Of a stretch of DNA of 64,000 nt, positions 42,850-55,308 are shown piece by piece. The stretch is from contig JAMWFC010000082.1 in NCBI GenBank assembly GCA_027475525.1, positions 1,612,001 through 1,676,000 of the forward strand. Reading direction: 5' to 3'. Position numbers and translations under genes: made by a program. Origin of the DNA: Macrolepiota albuminosa. Taxonomy: Eukaryota > Basidiomycota > Agaricomycetes > Agaricales > Agaricaceae. The notes under the pieces were generated by a model. That model was not told the origin of the DNA and searched no databases. It worked only from the letters and a program-made list of their open reading frames with translations. Numbering within the stretch: position 1 is the first letter of the stretch; every line of letters begins with the position of its first letter.

Positions 42850-45800
42850 ATTTGTAAACCATTAAGGACTTCTTGATATACAATATTTGCAGTCATTTTT
42901 GATGTATTTTCTTCTGACAGAATCACCTTGATACGATCTCCTGATGTACATCGAGAAAGTGCAACATAGAGTTGGCCATGTGTAAAAACCGATGATCGAA
43001 GGTCCAATCCAACATGCTTGACTGATTGCCCTTGAGACTTGTTGATAGTCATAGCAAAGGCCAATCGAATTGGAAACTGTCTCCTGCGTAATGGTATGGG
43101 CAAATCCTCTTCAGAGGCATCTAGATTGATCCTTGGAATTAAAACAGTTGAACCTGCAAACTTGGCATCTCCACTGATAATACGACATCTGAGGACTCTA
43201 GTGCTGATGTGAGTGACAATCATTCTTGTTCCATTGCAAAGTCCTTTGGTTGTGTCCAGATTCCTGAGAAGCATGACAGGAACTCCAATCTTCAAAGCCA
43301 GTTTAGCCAAAGGCAAACTACTGGCTTTCAAAGAGTTGAGATATTCCACAGGATATAATGCAAGGCCATCAGGATTCCTGTTATCAGAGAGAACAGAATC
43401 TGCACTCTGTAAGATCCTTTCTTCCCCTGGATACCTCTTTAGAACTTCTGCATTGATCTCCTCTATATCCGAGTTCTTGCCAGAGAGAATAGTCTGGTCC
43501 AGGTAATACTGATCATTTTGAGGATGACCAATATCAGGATATGTGGAAGAAATCAATCCAGTAATAGAATTGTCATCACAGATCATCCTTTCAGGCAGTT
43601 TGACTGTTTCTCCAGGTCCTAGATTTTTCCCTGCACCAACATCCAACAACCAAGCTGCATGAGCAATATTGTCTACAGTCTGCTCCAACCGCATATTTTG
43701 GACCAAGTAATGGACTTGAATATTATCCCAAAGTCGGCCCCTTTTGAGTGAAGCAGCAATCATCTGCTGCCTGAGTCCATGTGGAACCACTGGAAGAGTT
43801 TGCCTAAAGTCCCCTCCAAAAACCACAGTAACTCCACCAAAGGAAATGTCATTATTGAAGATGTCTCTGAAGCCACGATCGACAGAGTCAATGGCATTTT
43901 TGTGTTGCATTGGAACTTCATCCCAAATGACAACTTTGGTGCGAAGTATGAGCTGTGATAACTGGGTTCCTCTCTTGATATTGGCAATGGATGTGTCAAG
44001 AGCAGGAATGGGAATTTTGAATCTTGAATGAGCTGTCCTACCCCCTTCCAACAATAAGGCAGCAATGCCAGATGATGCTACACATAATGCCACATCTCCA
44101 TGGGAACGAACTGCAGCAGCCAGAGTATTGCAGACAAAGGTTTTGCCACATCCTCCAGCACTGTGAATGAATAGCATCCTGCCCAAATTGTTGTTCACAG
44201 AATCCATGACAGCATCAAAAGTCTCCAGTTGTTCCACATTGAACTTGGCTTTGTTTTCCTCCACTCTTTGCTTGAGGTCCTCAACATCATAATTAGTTTT
44301 ATCTTCCAAAAGTCTATTGCCTAGAAGATTAATCAGTATTCAAGTCAATCTCTTATGCAAATGCCAATTACCTGGAACTATATTCCAATTCTGTTGAGCC
44401 TCTGGCATGTTGGGAAAGTCTTTCAGAGTTTTTCCAAAATTCATCAAAGTGTCATTGATGAGATAAAGGCCATAGTCATAGACATCCTCATTGGTAAAGA
44501 CTCGGTCCCTGTATTGCCTAGTATGTTCCAATCTGTGTCGAAGATCATCACAGATAGAATGTTTGAATTCGTTCCATAGAGCCTCAGGAGTGGCAGGAGC
44601 ACAGTGGAATAGAATAGTGCAAAACAGCTGCCTAAGAGCTGATCCTAGTTGGATTGGAGCAGCTTCAGTGAGACACTGCCTCCATTCTGCATCATCCTCC
44701 AAAAGACCTAGAGCCTTGCATGCTTCTTGATAAGTGGGATAGATATGGCCATTGACTGTCCTGAGATCAGCCCATGAAGTTGCATTGGTTACAACAGTCA
44801 AGAGCATCCTGAGATAGAACCTTTCTCCCTGTCTTGGTGAAGCAAAATACATCCTTCCAATTGCTGTCCCTCTCTGCCTCTCCTTCCAACTCCGTTTAGA
44901 TGGCTCATAAACAAACTTGGTTGGAAAGTTCTGATAAGTGGTGTTATTATTGGGAAACCTGGTATTGGCTTCAAACCAAGCTGTGAGTGCAGTCTTGTCT
45001 GCATTAGGTCTAGCAGCCACCACCTGTATTGGTTCATCATCTGGGAAATAGACTTCATGCTGGTTTTCCAAGTGCACAGGCAATCTGTACACTGAAGGAT
45101 ATTCAGCATGCATGTTGAATTCAAAGATGTGCCAGCAAGCCTCAGGAGCAGAAATGTATCTGGCATCCAAATGTTCCTTGATTTCATCCCTCTCCTCCCT
45201 AGCAATCTCCAAAGTTGTCCTATCATGGCCCTTGTAGATGTACTTGTGAATGTATTTGATTGCATCCACTGAAGCACAGACTTCCACATTGATATGACAT
45301 TGGAATTTGGCTGAGAGATATGGATTGTATGGGACAACATTACGATTGTCATAACGACGACCATGCTTTTCAAAAAAGCGGCCATTGTTAGGTCTGGCAT
45401 ATTGGGGATAGCCATCATCACCATACTGTGTAGCTTCCTGAAATTCCTTGGGATATCTCTTGGAACATTTGCCATCTACCATGCACTTGGCATTGGGAAA
45501 ATCTGCTCCACATGGACCATGAACCATATTGGTAGTAACAACCTAATAACAAAGGTCAGATACTGCATTGATAATTCAAGCAAAGCCAATACCTGATACA
45601 ATTGAGGCTGAGTCACTGGATCAGGAATTTGAGCAGAAACAATAGTGTCCACATGAGCTGCATCTTTGATCTTGTCATGATGATGGAAAAAGATCAAGAT
45701 ATGTATATGTGGAAGTCCCCTCTTTTGAAATTCAATGGTATGGACAGATGCCACACATTTTCCAAATAGACCATCTTTTATGTCCTTCAAAAGAGCATTC

Positions 45801-48658
45801 TTCTTGAGTTCAAATACTCTGGCAACAATATCTGGACGGTCAGAAGCTGTTTGCCTCTTTCCATTAACCATAGGTTCCTTTAGCAGAGCCTCTTCAATTT
45901 CTGGCCACTTTGGATTGGCAGTCATGGTGATGAAGAGATCTGGTTTATGGAAATGCCTGCAAATAGCCATAGAGTCCTGGAATAATTGCTGCATGTGTCG
46001 TTCACTTCCAACATGAGAAGAGGGGAGGACCACACGTCGGCTTTGCCTGCGTAAATCTTCATCTCCAGTAGCCGCATCGACCACTCCTTGATAGACTTCA
46101 GCCCTAATCTTCTTTTGATTCTGCCTGACCCAGTTGAGCTTTGATTGTTCTATTGATGCCCATGCATCCACAACATATTGCTGGAACAGTCTGCTACTCC
46201 AAAGCAATGCAGCATTGGCTTCCAAAGCCCTCTGCTGCAGCCTATATGCATAATATGCAGTTTGGCTAACCTTTTTGGCTCTTTGTTCTCCTGCTGGTCC
46301 AAATTGAGATTGAATATTGGTGTGAAATCCAGGTTCTCCAGTTGGAAATATGACAGTATAGTGCAAGGGAGTATAATAGGGATGCAAATGGCTGATTCGC
46401 TTCAATTGACCTCCATGCAGATGCAGGACTATGTCACGGTGATCTGATCGTTCTTCAGAACCATCTCCTGGTATAATTGCAGCAACTCCTTCCTGTTCAT
46501 TAGGGTTGTTATAGCGTCGATGGTCTCCAAAGTCAGCCCTCAGTTGAACAGAAAGCCTTTGTGGTTGGCCTTCAGGTACTTCTGTCATAATCTGCTTTGC
46601 AAGCTTGTATAAGCCAATAAAAGGATTGACTCTATGAAGCATATCCTGCAAAGAGGCCATTATCTGAGGATCCAATCTAGGATTGCTTCTCTGACGAAAA
46701 GCCAATTGTTGATTGTGATCGTAGAAGTAGAGTTGTGCATATACAGGATGATCACCTTCAGTTGGAAGCAAAGCACCTGTCAGATGATGAAGCTCTCCAT
46801 TGATCCTAAAGCTGTATGGTCCTGGAGCATTCGTAATCACATGGTCAATTTTGACTCCCAGAGATGTAAATGCAAAGGCTGCATTGTATTGGCGAATAGA
46901 TGCTTTGAAAGCATCAGAAAGAGCATGATGGCCTTGAAGTAAGCCAAGCAGTTCTGGTGGAGCGTCTGCAAGTCTGGGCAAATCAATCTGGCCTTGTAGA
47001 CAGCACATGCCAAATTTTGTATGATGTCTAGTAGAACTGGTGAGCTTTTCAGCATCCCAGTGTAGAGCCTGACAGTGTGGACATATGACATCCATAAGAC
47101 CAAGATAATGTGCTGAGGGTTCATCTATATAAGGCTGTCTTCCTCTTGGAAGAGCATTGATGCCTTGAATATGATCAACCCTTTGTAGGATGGGAGGTGC
47201 TGGTAGATTTTGCACAGGTGGATCCACATATTCTAAGTCCTCCTCTATATTCTCAGCAGGATCATTATTAGGCTGTCTTCCTCTTGGAAGAGCATTTATA
47301 GGTTGTTGTAGAATGGGAGGATGAAGAGGAGGTTCCAGTTGCTCTGCTGCTAGATTTGGCTGTCTCCTATTGTCAACAGGATCATCCAGATCTTGAGCAT
47401 CTAGATTGTCAAAGTCCTCCTCCAAATCAGCTGCATGTTCTTGTTCCCAGCCTTCTAAGATCCTTTGAGCCCTAGCCTCATTCAAAGGCCTATATTCAGG
47501 ATTGAGATCTACATCCTGTTAATCTTTCTTAGTCAATGCAACATCTGAAAGTTATCTTTCTCTCACCTCTGGCTGGTGTAATATCTGTAGTTGTCTTCCT
47601 TGCTCTCTGAGCTGTTGTTGCTCATGCAATACTGCTAATGCCTGTTGTTGCCTCTGTTGCTCTTGCAATACTGCTAGTGCCTGCTGTCGTCTATCCTGCT
47701 CCTCAGCTGCAGCAATATGCCTCAACCTTTGTTGGTCTTGCAATGCTGCTAATGATTGTGCTTGTATAGGAGCAACCTGCTGTCCCTCTCTATTCCTAAG
47801 TGCAGGTGGCAGTGGCAGTGGCATTGTGAAGTTTGGCAAAGCAGCTCTATGCAAAGCAGGCATTCTAGGTATAGGATTCTGTAAAGGAGCATCCCAACCT
47901 TCAGGCAAATGAGTTTCAGGTATACTCATAGCAGTCCCACCAACTACAGGCTGATTGACTGATCCCACTCTATGATCTCTTCCATGCACAGCAGCTGGTA
48001 GAGGTGCTACTATTGAAGGCACATAAGGAGCTCTATGTGCAGGAAGAGGTAGAGGTGGTATCATTCTAGGAATAGGATTTTGCAAAGGGGCATTCCATCC
48101 TTCAGGTAAATGAGTTTCAGGAATAGCCCTAGCAAATAGATCCTCAGCAACAGTTGGTGGTCTAACAGGCCTCCTCAAAGAGCTAGAAGTATTTCCTCCA
48201 GAGCTTGAACCAATCTGATTATTTCCCCCAGTTCTCATATCCCCCAATCCTGTAGTTCCAAGTTGTACATCCTCAGATGCAAATAAGTTCATAGCAACAG
48301 TTGGTCCAATAGGCCTTCCCAAAGAGCTAGAGGCAATCTGATCATTTCTTCCAATTCTCATATCCCCAGTTCCCATATCCCTAGTTCCCATATCCCCAGT
48401 TCCCATATCCCCAGTTCCCATATCCCCAGTTCCATAATGAAGTGGTATAACCACTGAAGTAGATCTTCTACTTCTATTTGCACGGCGCTCATCAGGATCA
48501 GTCATTTGTAACTGTTGTAGCCTGCTTTGAATCCTAGCCTGCTGTCTTTGACCTTCAGGAGTACTGGGTCCATTATTAGAATGAGTAGTTGAAGATTGCC
48601 TGAAAGAATAATTTTTTAAGCATTTTCATAGCTTAAAACCATTGAAAGACACTTACAT
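42846..48658 (-). CDS. Helitron Rep/helicase (HUH endonuclease plus PIF1-like helicase)
   Basis: Proposed coding exons: 48658-48657, 48599-47567, 47515-45593, 45542-44372, 44320-42846; introns of 50-57 nt, phases all agree, 1,867 codons without a stop. The ATG is split as AT|G by the first intron. N-terminus: Gln-rich and with [12 protein letters not shown] repeats. Helitron N domain and HUH nuclease in exon 3 ([10 protein letters not shown]), catalytic tyrosines in [10 protein letters not shown], zinc-like [12 protein letters not shown] and [16 protein letters not shown] across a splice junction. Helicase: Walker [11 protein letters not shown], Walker [20 protein letters not shown], and the C-terminal [13 protein letters not shown] and [10 protein letters not shown]. 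It nicks, unwinds and transfers one DNA strand. All core motifs are present, so it may be active. Confidence 0.88.
47567..48599 (-). other. Helitron protein N-terminal exon with low-complexity repeats
   Basis: Contains a six-fold [12 protein letters not shown] repeat (48,366-48,440 in DNA: ccagttcccatat units of 15 bp), a Met/Pro-rich stretch with two copies of a [20 protein letters not shown] block (about 47,860-47,930 and 48,055-48,125), and a Gln/Leu coiled coil at the end. The block duplication inside one exon shows segmental growth of this domain. No known domain recognised here. Confidence 0.7.
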
Positions 48659-49203
48659 GATGAGTGTATCAATAGCCCAAAGTTGTCAAAGTGTTACTGT
48701 AAGCTGAATAGAATTTTTCTGAATTTTTTTGAATTTTTTAAGCATTTATCAAGCTCAAAAACAATAAAAGTCACTTACTACAATAGCCCAATGTTTCACT
48801 ATAAGCTGAATTGAATTTTTTCTGAATTTTCTGTGATTTTTTCGGATTTTTTAAGCATTTTCTAAGCTCAAATACATTAAAAATCACTTACAATGATCAA
48901 TCAATAGCTGAATGTTGTCGAGCTATTGAATGTTTGTTAAGAATCATCAATCAATCAATCATTACTTACTTTGTAGTTGAGTGTGAAAATTTCGCTATAA
49001 AAATGTTTGTTAATGGTCATCAATCAATCAATCAGTCAATCCTTACTTTGTAATCAAATTTCGAAGTTGTAGCTAGATCAATCATTTATTAATATCTATC
49101 AATCAATCAATCAAATCAATACTTACTTTGTAATCGAGTTTCGAAGTTGTGCTAGAAGAATGGTTATTAATATTTGTACATCAATCAATCAATCAACACT
49201 TAC
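48600..49203 (-). other. Array of seven introns with micro-exons in the Helitron 5' leader
   Basis: Minus strand introns: 49203-49152, 49126-49073, 49046-48995, 48969-48923, 48891-48799, 48778-48697, 48656-48600 (52, 54, 52, 47, 93, 82, 57 nt), each starting GTAAG and ending AG. Exons between are 25, 26, 25, 31, 20 and 40 nt. The first four introns share GATTGATTGATT repeats and exon ends TACAAA; the last three share AATGCTTAAAAAAT. Joined exons contain no ATG before the split start codon, while the introns contain many. Confidence 0.6.
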
Positions 49204-49542
49204 TTTGTAGTGTAGTTTACTCACTACAACGTTGAAACCGTGGAAAAATTGGTGCTGTTTGGTTTAAGAACACGCGAGGCGTGAAAACTGGTGTCCACTA
49301 AATCGCGTTTGGGCCTCGGCCACATCCACAGACTCCGGACACCTTCCACATGTGTCCGAGAGATAGCATACATTGAAACATTGAATTTTTATTAAATTAT
49401 ATTTAATATACACCTTTTTTTTTCTTATCTACTGAAAAACAGACCGAAAAACAAACGAAAAAGGCAATTCTTTGTCAGCCTTAGTCAGAACTGACTAATC
49501 AATCAATTCCCAGGCGTCGTCCCATTCTATATAGATACTATA
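49204..49542. other. Helitron leader start and flank
   Basis: 49,260-49,366 is GC-rich with repeated GGACAC/GTGTCC words on the minus strand and may hold the Helitron 5' end and promoter. From 49,367 the sequence is AT-rich host or old repeat sequence. No gene. Confidence 0.45.
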
Positions 49543-49760
49543 CACTGCTTCAAAAAACTGCCTTAATATTTGGCCTTTTTGGAAAGATTCACATGGTATG
49601 CAACAATTACCTAAGTAAAAAATTGTAGAAATTCACATGACATACAACTGCATCCCGGCTTTATAACGATGTATAGATCATGTGCTTTGGACAAGACCTT
49701 GCTGATTAATAAATCAAACAAAATATTCAATTATTGGGGCAGTTTTTTGACTCATTTTAA
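49543..49760 (+). mobile_element. Free-standing MITE-like unit related to the Tc1/mariner ends
   Basis: About 218 bp, starting CACTGCTTCAAAAAACTGCC after TA and ending ATTGGGGCAGTTTTTTGACTC. Interior words (cacatgacatac..ctgcatcc..ta..atgtatagatcatg) align in order with the 222-bp ends of the 37.9-39.5 kb element. It therefore seems to be a diverged, independently moved copy of one end unit. Confidence 0.65.
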
Positions 49761-49844
49761 TTTTCATATTTTCTCAATACTTTTCTTGTGGGAAGTATAA
49801 ACAATGTCATGTGACCTTGTTTGTACTAATATGGAACCCCAGAG

Positions 49845-50509
49845 CACAGCCCAGAGTTCCAGACACCCAAGTATACATAAATCAAGTCCATCTCGTAAGG
49901 GCATTGCTTTCCTGAAAAGCTTCTATAATATCAAGACTTCTTCTTACACTGTTCTTGATGGCTATGTATACTCACACCTACTACCCCATGGGCTACCAGA
50001 CCAACCTTTACAGATGTCCAGTACCTGACCATTACTCTGCACAGACCTCCTGCCCTATCTATCCACATCTCCTATATAAATACTAATGGCCCCACTGCCA
50101 CTAGGCCTCTGATCTGTCCCTCTATGACCTAGAGCCCTCAGCTAGCTGGACCTCTCCACCCAACTTAGCATCCTCAATGGGCCTCACCTGATTCTCCTGA
50201 GTGAAGATCCCTTTGCTCCACCTCTACTATAATTACTAATGCTCTGTCCCCCATCCCTGTGGGCCTGCACAGTAGGTTTATCAGCTTACTATAGGGCTAA
50301 CTCCATCTCTAGCACCTTAAACCTGAAGACAGCCCTGAAGACCCCTGAAACTGCTCCTATAGACAGACAATGTCTGACTCCCGCCACCAGCAACTTCTGG
50401 AAGACTCCAGGCTGACACCTTCAGTATAGATGACACATTATACTATATCAACAAGCTTACTTGAGGCAGTAACAAATGATGCCCTATGCCTATGACAACC
50501 TCAGCCCCA
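49845..50509 (+). pseudogene. Decayed chromovirus LTR end and gag (plus orientation)
   Basis: Begins with the LTR 3' part (gtccatctcgtaagggcattgc reading), then the primer-site sequence ATAATATCAAGACT at about 49927, then a gag start reading LMAMYTHTYYPMGYQTN-like, parallel to MATYTHTYYPTGYQTDPYG. It ends where the LTR at 50510 was inserted. Many stops; clearly older than the copy at 9.6-21 kb. Confidence 0.7.
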
Positions 50510-50682
50510 TGTAACAGAGCATTACATATGTACTAGCACCAACAACGCTATATGCCTTCAGTAGAGTATTATGTAAGACAACATCTTGTATTTACTCTAG
50601 TTCTAGTCAATCTAATACTGCAGTCTGATTCAGCACTGTATGAAACACACAAGATAGTTCTAGCTCATAACCAACAGTTACA
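50510..50682 (+). repeat. R1 5' LTR
   Basis: 173 bp, TGTAACAGAGC ... CAGTTACA; ends form a TGTAAC/GTTACA inverted pair. Homologous to 55715-55889. Downstream CTGCTATCAGC (about 50,697) resembles an initiator-Met tRNA primer site with a mismatch and a gap. Confidence 0.7.
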
Positions 50683-50769
50683 CTTTTTTGAATCTTCTGC
50701 TATCAGCTTTAGACTCTAGGCTTGTTACCAACTAGGCAACTTATCACAAAATCTCTCAATTTCTGTTGG

Positions 50770-53090
50770 CATCATGTCAAAAACATGCTTCCATGACTAG
50801 CTCTCTTGATCCAGATCTCCTGTTCCCAGCATCAGATACAGGTGATTTACCTGTATCTCAAGCTGCTTGAACACAACCTGCATCTACTTACCAGCCCTTG
50901 TCAAAGCAGGATAAAAAGTTACCTCATGATATGAGCACGAGCTTTGGAATGCCAGGTGGGCTATCTGTGTCATGAATGATGTCTATTGTATAGCCTGGTG
51001 GTAAACCAGGGGAGAGATCCACAGTTTCAGAAGTGTCACTACCAGCAAGTCAAATGCCCTCACTAATGTACCCAGTATTGCCCAAGAGCTTATTAGCTCA
51101 GTCCAAAGGTCAACTAGACCTCACTCAGTATTCGGAGATGGTGCAAGGCAGCGTTTTTGTGCATAGCACCCCTAATCAAACTATTTGTGTACATCTTTGA
51201 ACTTGAAGTGGTGGAATACCTCAAGCGCAAAGCAGCATAAGAGTTAGCTGTATCAACAGCCACTCCAGCCAATTCAGTGGAATGCAAAATGAGTGTGCAT
51301 CAACAAGCGCCATTAATTGCAGATGCAATGGAATTGCTGAATGCATCTCATCAGGCTAATGAGAAGACTATGCCAGGCATCAGAACTCTGCAAACCGTCA
51401 ACACAATGTTAGTGGCATGTCTCAGCAGGCATTATCTGAAGTTGAGATTGTGACAATGACTCCAGCACAGCCAAAGGCAATACTTGCGGTGCAAGAGGTC
51501 AAAACACCTCAAAAGCAAGTCACTATCAAAGAGGTGGACAAAGTCCACATTCTGAAGGAACAAACGTGACCATGACACGTAGTCTGATGTGTCCATTTGG
51601 TGGACAACTAGAATAAACATGTCAATTACCAGAGGATATGCAACCAGGACTTGTGCAATTATGGTGAGTCGTTGATTGACAACCAGGAGATAGCCTTTGA
51701 AGGGCATAAAGGTGTAACACCTGTCAATGATATGCGGTGACAATTTGCTGCTCGAACTGCTAAACTGGACAGAGATTCAGAAGGTAGTGATGATAGTGGT
51801 GATCACTACAACAGGAGGAAGCCAAATTGTTGCAATAACAATAGTGGAGGTTGTGATCATAGACAGAACAATTGAGATGGTAATAATTGTCGTAATGGTG
51901 GCAGACATGCTAGTGAATCACCAGCAGAGCAAGAGGTGAGGCAACAGCCTACCCCACGGCTGGAAAGAATAGCCAATGAACATCTGTTTCACAGTCCCCA
52001 GGCATTTTCAATGCCCACACCTTATGATTTGCATGAAACTACGCTGGGAATGAATGAGGCAGTCAGGATCCATATGGATCATATGCATGACCATCTCACT
52101 CAACTAGTGGATGACTCCCTGGGAGTCAGGTTCAAATTCCCTGCTGGAGTAAGTCTCCGCAAATCTGATGGTAAGCACATATGTGCATATGCTGGAGGGC
52201 ATAGGTTCTCCCAGCTAGAGGATTGGGCTATGAACGTCTGTTATTATTTGGCAGCATACTGCTATGGTGGAGACAATATGAACCAAGAGAGGATATTCAT
52301 ATTGCACAAATTTATAGAAGAAGAGGTATGGAATTGGTTCTGCTGCCATGTCCTTCATATCAACTGCAATAAATTGCATTGGACATTTAAAGAGGTCCTG
52401 ATAGGATTGTATAATCACTTTGTCAACACGGCAATAATGCAGGAAGCTCAGGATGCTTTTAGAAAGGCAGTATATGACACTAAGACTGGCATTCAGACAT
52501 TTTATGATGACCTGGTGGGTCATGCACAGAATATGACCATCTATCCAGACGAATACACGATTCACAAGACATTCCTGGATGGAATACTGGCAGATATGAG
52601 AAGGGCATTGATATATGACAACAATTTGTCTTCAGAGGTCAATACTGTGACCAAATTTTTGATGTATGCCATTTGTTATGAGCAGTTGCCACGGACTGCG
52701 AATCATTATGAGCAGCGTAGTTCACACCGAGAACCCATGAACCATCAGGCAGTAAAGGTGGGGACCTTTCTGGCTAAATGGTTGAAGATGGAGAACAATT
52801 GCAATCCATGATTTGTTGTCCGCAAGACAATTCCTGGAGGCCAATGGCCTCGATCAAAGCCTGCTGGATGTGTGCCAGCAAAAGATAGTCGACTTTTTTC
52901 AGGTCAAAACCAAGTAGCAGCTAGAGGGGGTGTAGTGTCTGCAGTGCACATAGTGAGCAAACCCACTGGAGTTTCTGGAGTGGCTCAGAGAAGGCCTGCT
53001 GGGGACCTCTCAGCGTGCTACAACTGTGGTAGAGTCAGGCATTTTGCTAAGAAATGTCCTCCTTTGCCCAAGGCACACATCCAAGCAGTC
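50770..53090 (+). pseudogene. R1 gag with zinc knuckle
   Basis: The start (MSKTCFHD-like, about 50,770) and middle are full of stops; the capsid part is open at 51,936-52,811 (FKFPAGVSLRKSDGKHI, WCFKEVLIGLYN-like WTFKEVLIGLYNHF, AQNMTIYPDEYTIHKTF). A nucleocapsid knuckle CYNCGRVRHFAKKC (CX2CX4HX4C, all four ligands kept) lies at about 53,018-53,060, in the frame 52,872-53,420. Confidence 0.7.
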
Positions 53091-53399
53091 CATATGGCTG
53101 CAGCCCTCAGTGATGTTGTCAGTGATGACAAGAAAAAGGAGGTTGCCAAGAAGACTGAGGAAAAGCTGCAAGTGGAGGCTGATGGTTCAGAAGTGGATGA
53201 CGAATGCATCACAGTGGACATGTATGACAGCAACTACTATGCTTGGGATAACAAGAACAAACACTTGTTTGCACTGACCAAGTGCCGTGGAGATCAACAT
53301 GTCCAAATGAGATGTGTCACACTGCAGAAGGCAACTAATAAGTTGCAGTGGCCACAATATACTCCCAAAGAGAAGGAGTGCTTGATCACCTACGTGGAT

Positions 53400-53880
53400 A
53401 TCAACGGACATCCTGCCTAGACCTTGTGGGACTCAGAGAGTACCACTATGGGCATTATGACCCAGTTTGCTCATATTAACATGATTTGTGTTCATGAGTT
53501 GAAGGAGCCGTTGATGCTTTAGTTGGGGACCATAGGAAGTCATGCTATAATGCAGTTTGATGCTGAAGTGAGGATAAAGATGTCAGGGACATCAACTAAG
53601 GAGTATGTGGACATAGCAAATTTTGATCGTTACAATATGATCATTGGTACGCTGTTTATGCTGATGACTGTACAGGAGGTGGAAGACAAGCACGTCCCAC
53701 TGAAAAGCCTGCCAGCAGATTTGCTGGCTATTCTGATGACTGAGAAAGAGTTTCAAGGAACTCTGAAGACAGGGAAGCACCTGGATGTGGATGGGTATAC
53801 AAAGAGAAGGCCTAATCAGGCTATACAGCATAAGAATGAGCATGGTAAACACATGGTGGAGTCGCTGGAATGCTAGCTGA
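53400..53880 (+). pseudogene. R1 aspartic protease (inactive)
   Basis: Reads TLWDSESTTMGI at the active site, where Gly after Asp-Ser has become Glu, then FDRYNMIIGTLFM with the conserved Ile-Ile-Gly, after which a deletion relative to R2 removes the segment following the second helix. Stops at 53,420 and 53,521. Confidence 0.65.
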
Positions 53881-54032
53881 CTAGTTGAGTGAGGATGGAG
53901 GATCTTGTCAAGGGCAAGGTGTATAGTACAATGGGAACTGTGGGAAGCACAAGGTCGCTAATGGATCGACCAGTGCCTTGGCCAGGAGTGCAATGGGCAT
54001 ATGACCTATGAATGCCATGAGAGTGGAATGAA

Positions 54033-55308
54033 TTGGTAGTGTCAATGATGATGCATACTATAGAAAGGATGCAGTCAACCCAGATGGGAGAGGTATACTA
54101 TCAAGCATGGGAGGACAAGATTTCTGAAACATTGGATATTGCATTTGATGAGGTATTGCTGAAAGCAAGAAGCATGCAATCATTGTCAAATATGACAGTA
54201 GTAGTGAGAAGGCTATCAGTTGTAAGGTTGAATCCAGAGGATCTCACAGAAGAGCACGTACATGCCTTACAGGAGCAATTTGAACCAAAGGTTCAGCCAT
54301 GTGTAGCACACATATTGAAAGGGAAAGATAAGGCTAGGAGCCTTACAGAGGAAGATATTCCTTGATTGCACCAGCAATGGCAACATGAGTTTGCTGATAT
54401 CGTCAACAGCACAAAGGAAGAACTTCCTCTGTGGCAGGAGGTTAATCATGAGATTAATCTCATTAATAATAATAAGCACTACAAGTACCATTTACCTTGC
54501 TGTCTATGAGCACTATAGGATCAGCTTTGTGAAAAGATGAACAGATACTTAAACACAAAGTGGTGGGAACCACAACCCGTGGTGCAAGCTGCACCATTAC
54601 TTTGTATTCCCAAGAAGGATGAGACATTGCAAACTGCATTGTATGCATGACAGCGCAATGATAATACAGTCAAGAATGTAACATCTCTTCCAGATCAGGA
54701 AGTTATACGCAAAGAGGATATATCAAAGACACTGTTTTTGTTCTTGATGGAGACATTTGTGAGTAATATCATGCAGATTGGTGACTGTAATGCACTAGTG
54801 ACATTCCAGAGGTTAATGACTTCAATCTTCCAAGACATAATTGGAAAGTTTATGCACGTCTATTTAGACAATATATTCATCTTTTCAGATTCCATTGAGG
54901 AGCATGAGCAGCATCTACGAGTCATGTTTTTTTGAACGACTATGTAAGGCCAGCCTCTACCTCAAATGGAAGAAGTGCAAGTTATACACACCTAGTATAG
55001 ACTGTCTCGGTCATGTCATTGATGAGAAGGATATTCACCTGGACACAGGCAAACTTGATCGAATTCAAGAGTGGTATACTCCATGCATGTATAATAATAT
55101 CCAGCGCTTTGTTGGATTAGTAAACTATATTGGTAACTTTTTGCCAGATATCATGGCATACACTGGGCCACTGATGGCCATGATCCAGAATGGGTCCCCT
55201 TTTCACTGGAGACCACTGCATCAGCAGTGCTTTGAGATGATTAAGCACATTTGCACAAAGATGCCAGTGATCTGGCCAATTAATCCATACATTGATGAGC
55301 CCATTTGA
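54033..55308 (+). pseudogene. R1 linker and reverse transcriptase (inactive)
   Basis: Linker 54,033-54,365, then RT pieces: LLCIPKKDETLQTAL, TLFLFLMETFVSNIMQIG, and FMHVYLDNIFIFSDS, where the catalytic YLDD is YLDN. Compared with R2 the stretch with the first catalytic Asp (RLKIDLTDAYKQV) is deleted near 54,705. RT connection continues as CLGHVIDEKDIHLD in frame 54,895-55,308. Confidence 0.7.

Larger units (their letters stand above)
42281..49366 (-). mobile_element. Autonomous Helitron (approximate borders)
   Basis: About 7.1 kb around a Rep/helicase gene on the minus strand. The proposed 3' end (low coordinates) has two GC-rich hairpins, as Helitrons have near their 3' terminus; the proposed 5' end is where GC-rich sequence (49,260-49,366) begins abruptly, with a TCTC start on the minus strand. 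The canonical CTRR end and A/T insertion site were not verified (CTATT follows the hairpin), so borders are tentative. No terminal duplications are expected for this rolling-circle class. Confidence 0.7.

Noticed and set aside
48900..49200. CRISPR-like array from repeated ATCAATCAATC blocks
   Set aside because: The repeats are a tetranucleotide microsatellite within introns, with no constant-length spacers, and the genome is eukaryotic.
48892..49203. The 77-80 bp periodicity of the Helitron leader as another 77-bp assembly duplicate
   Set aside because: The units differ in many bases and in length (77, 80, 77, 78), unlike the exact duplications at 10.7-19 kb, so they are genuine diverged repeats.
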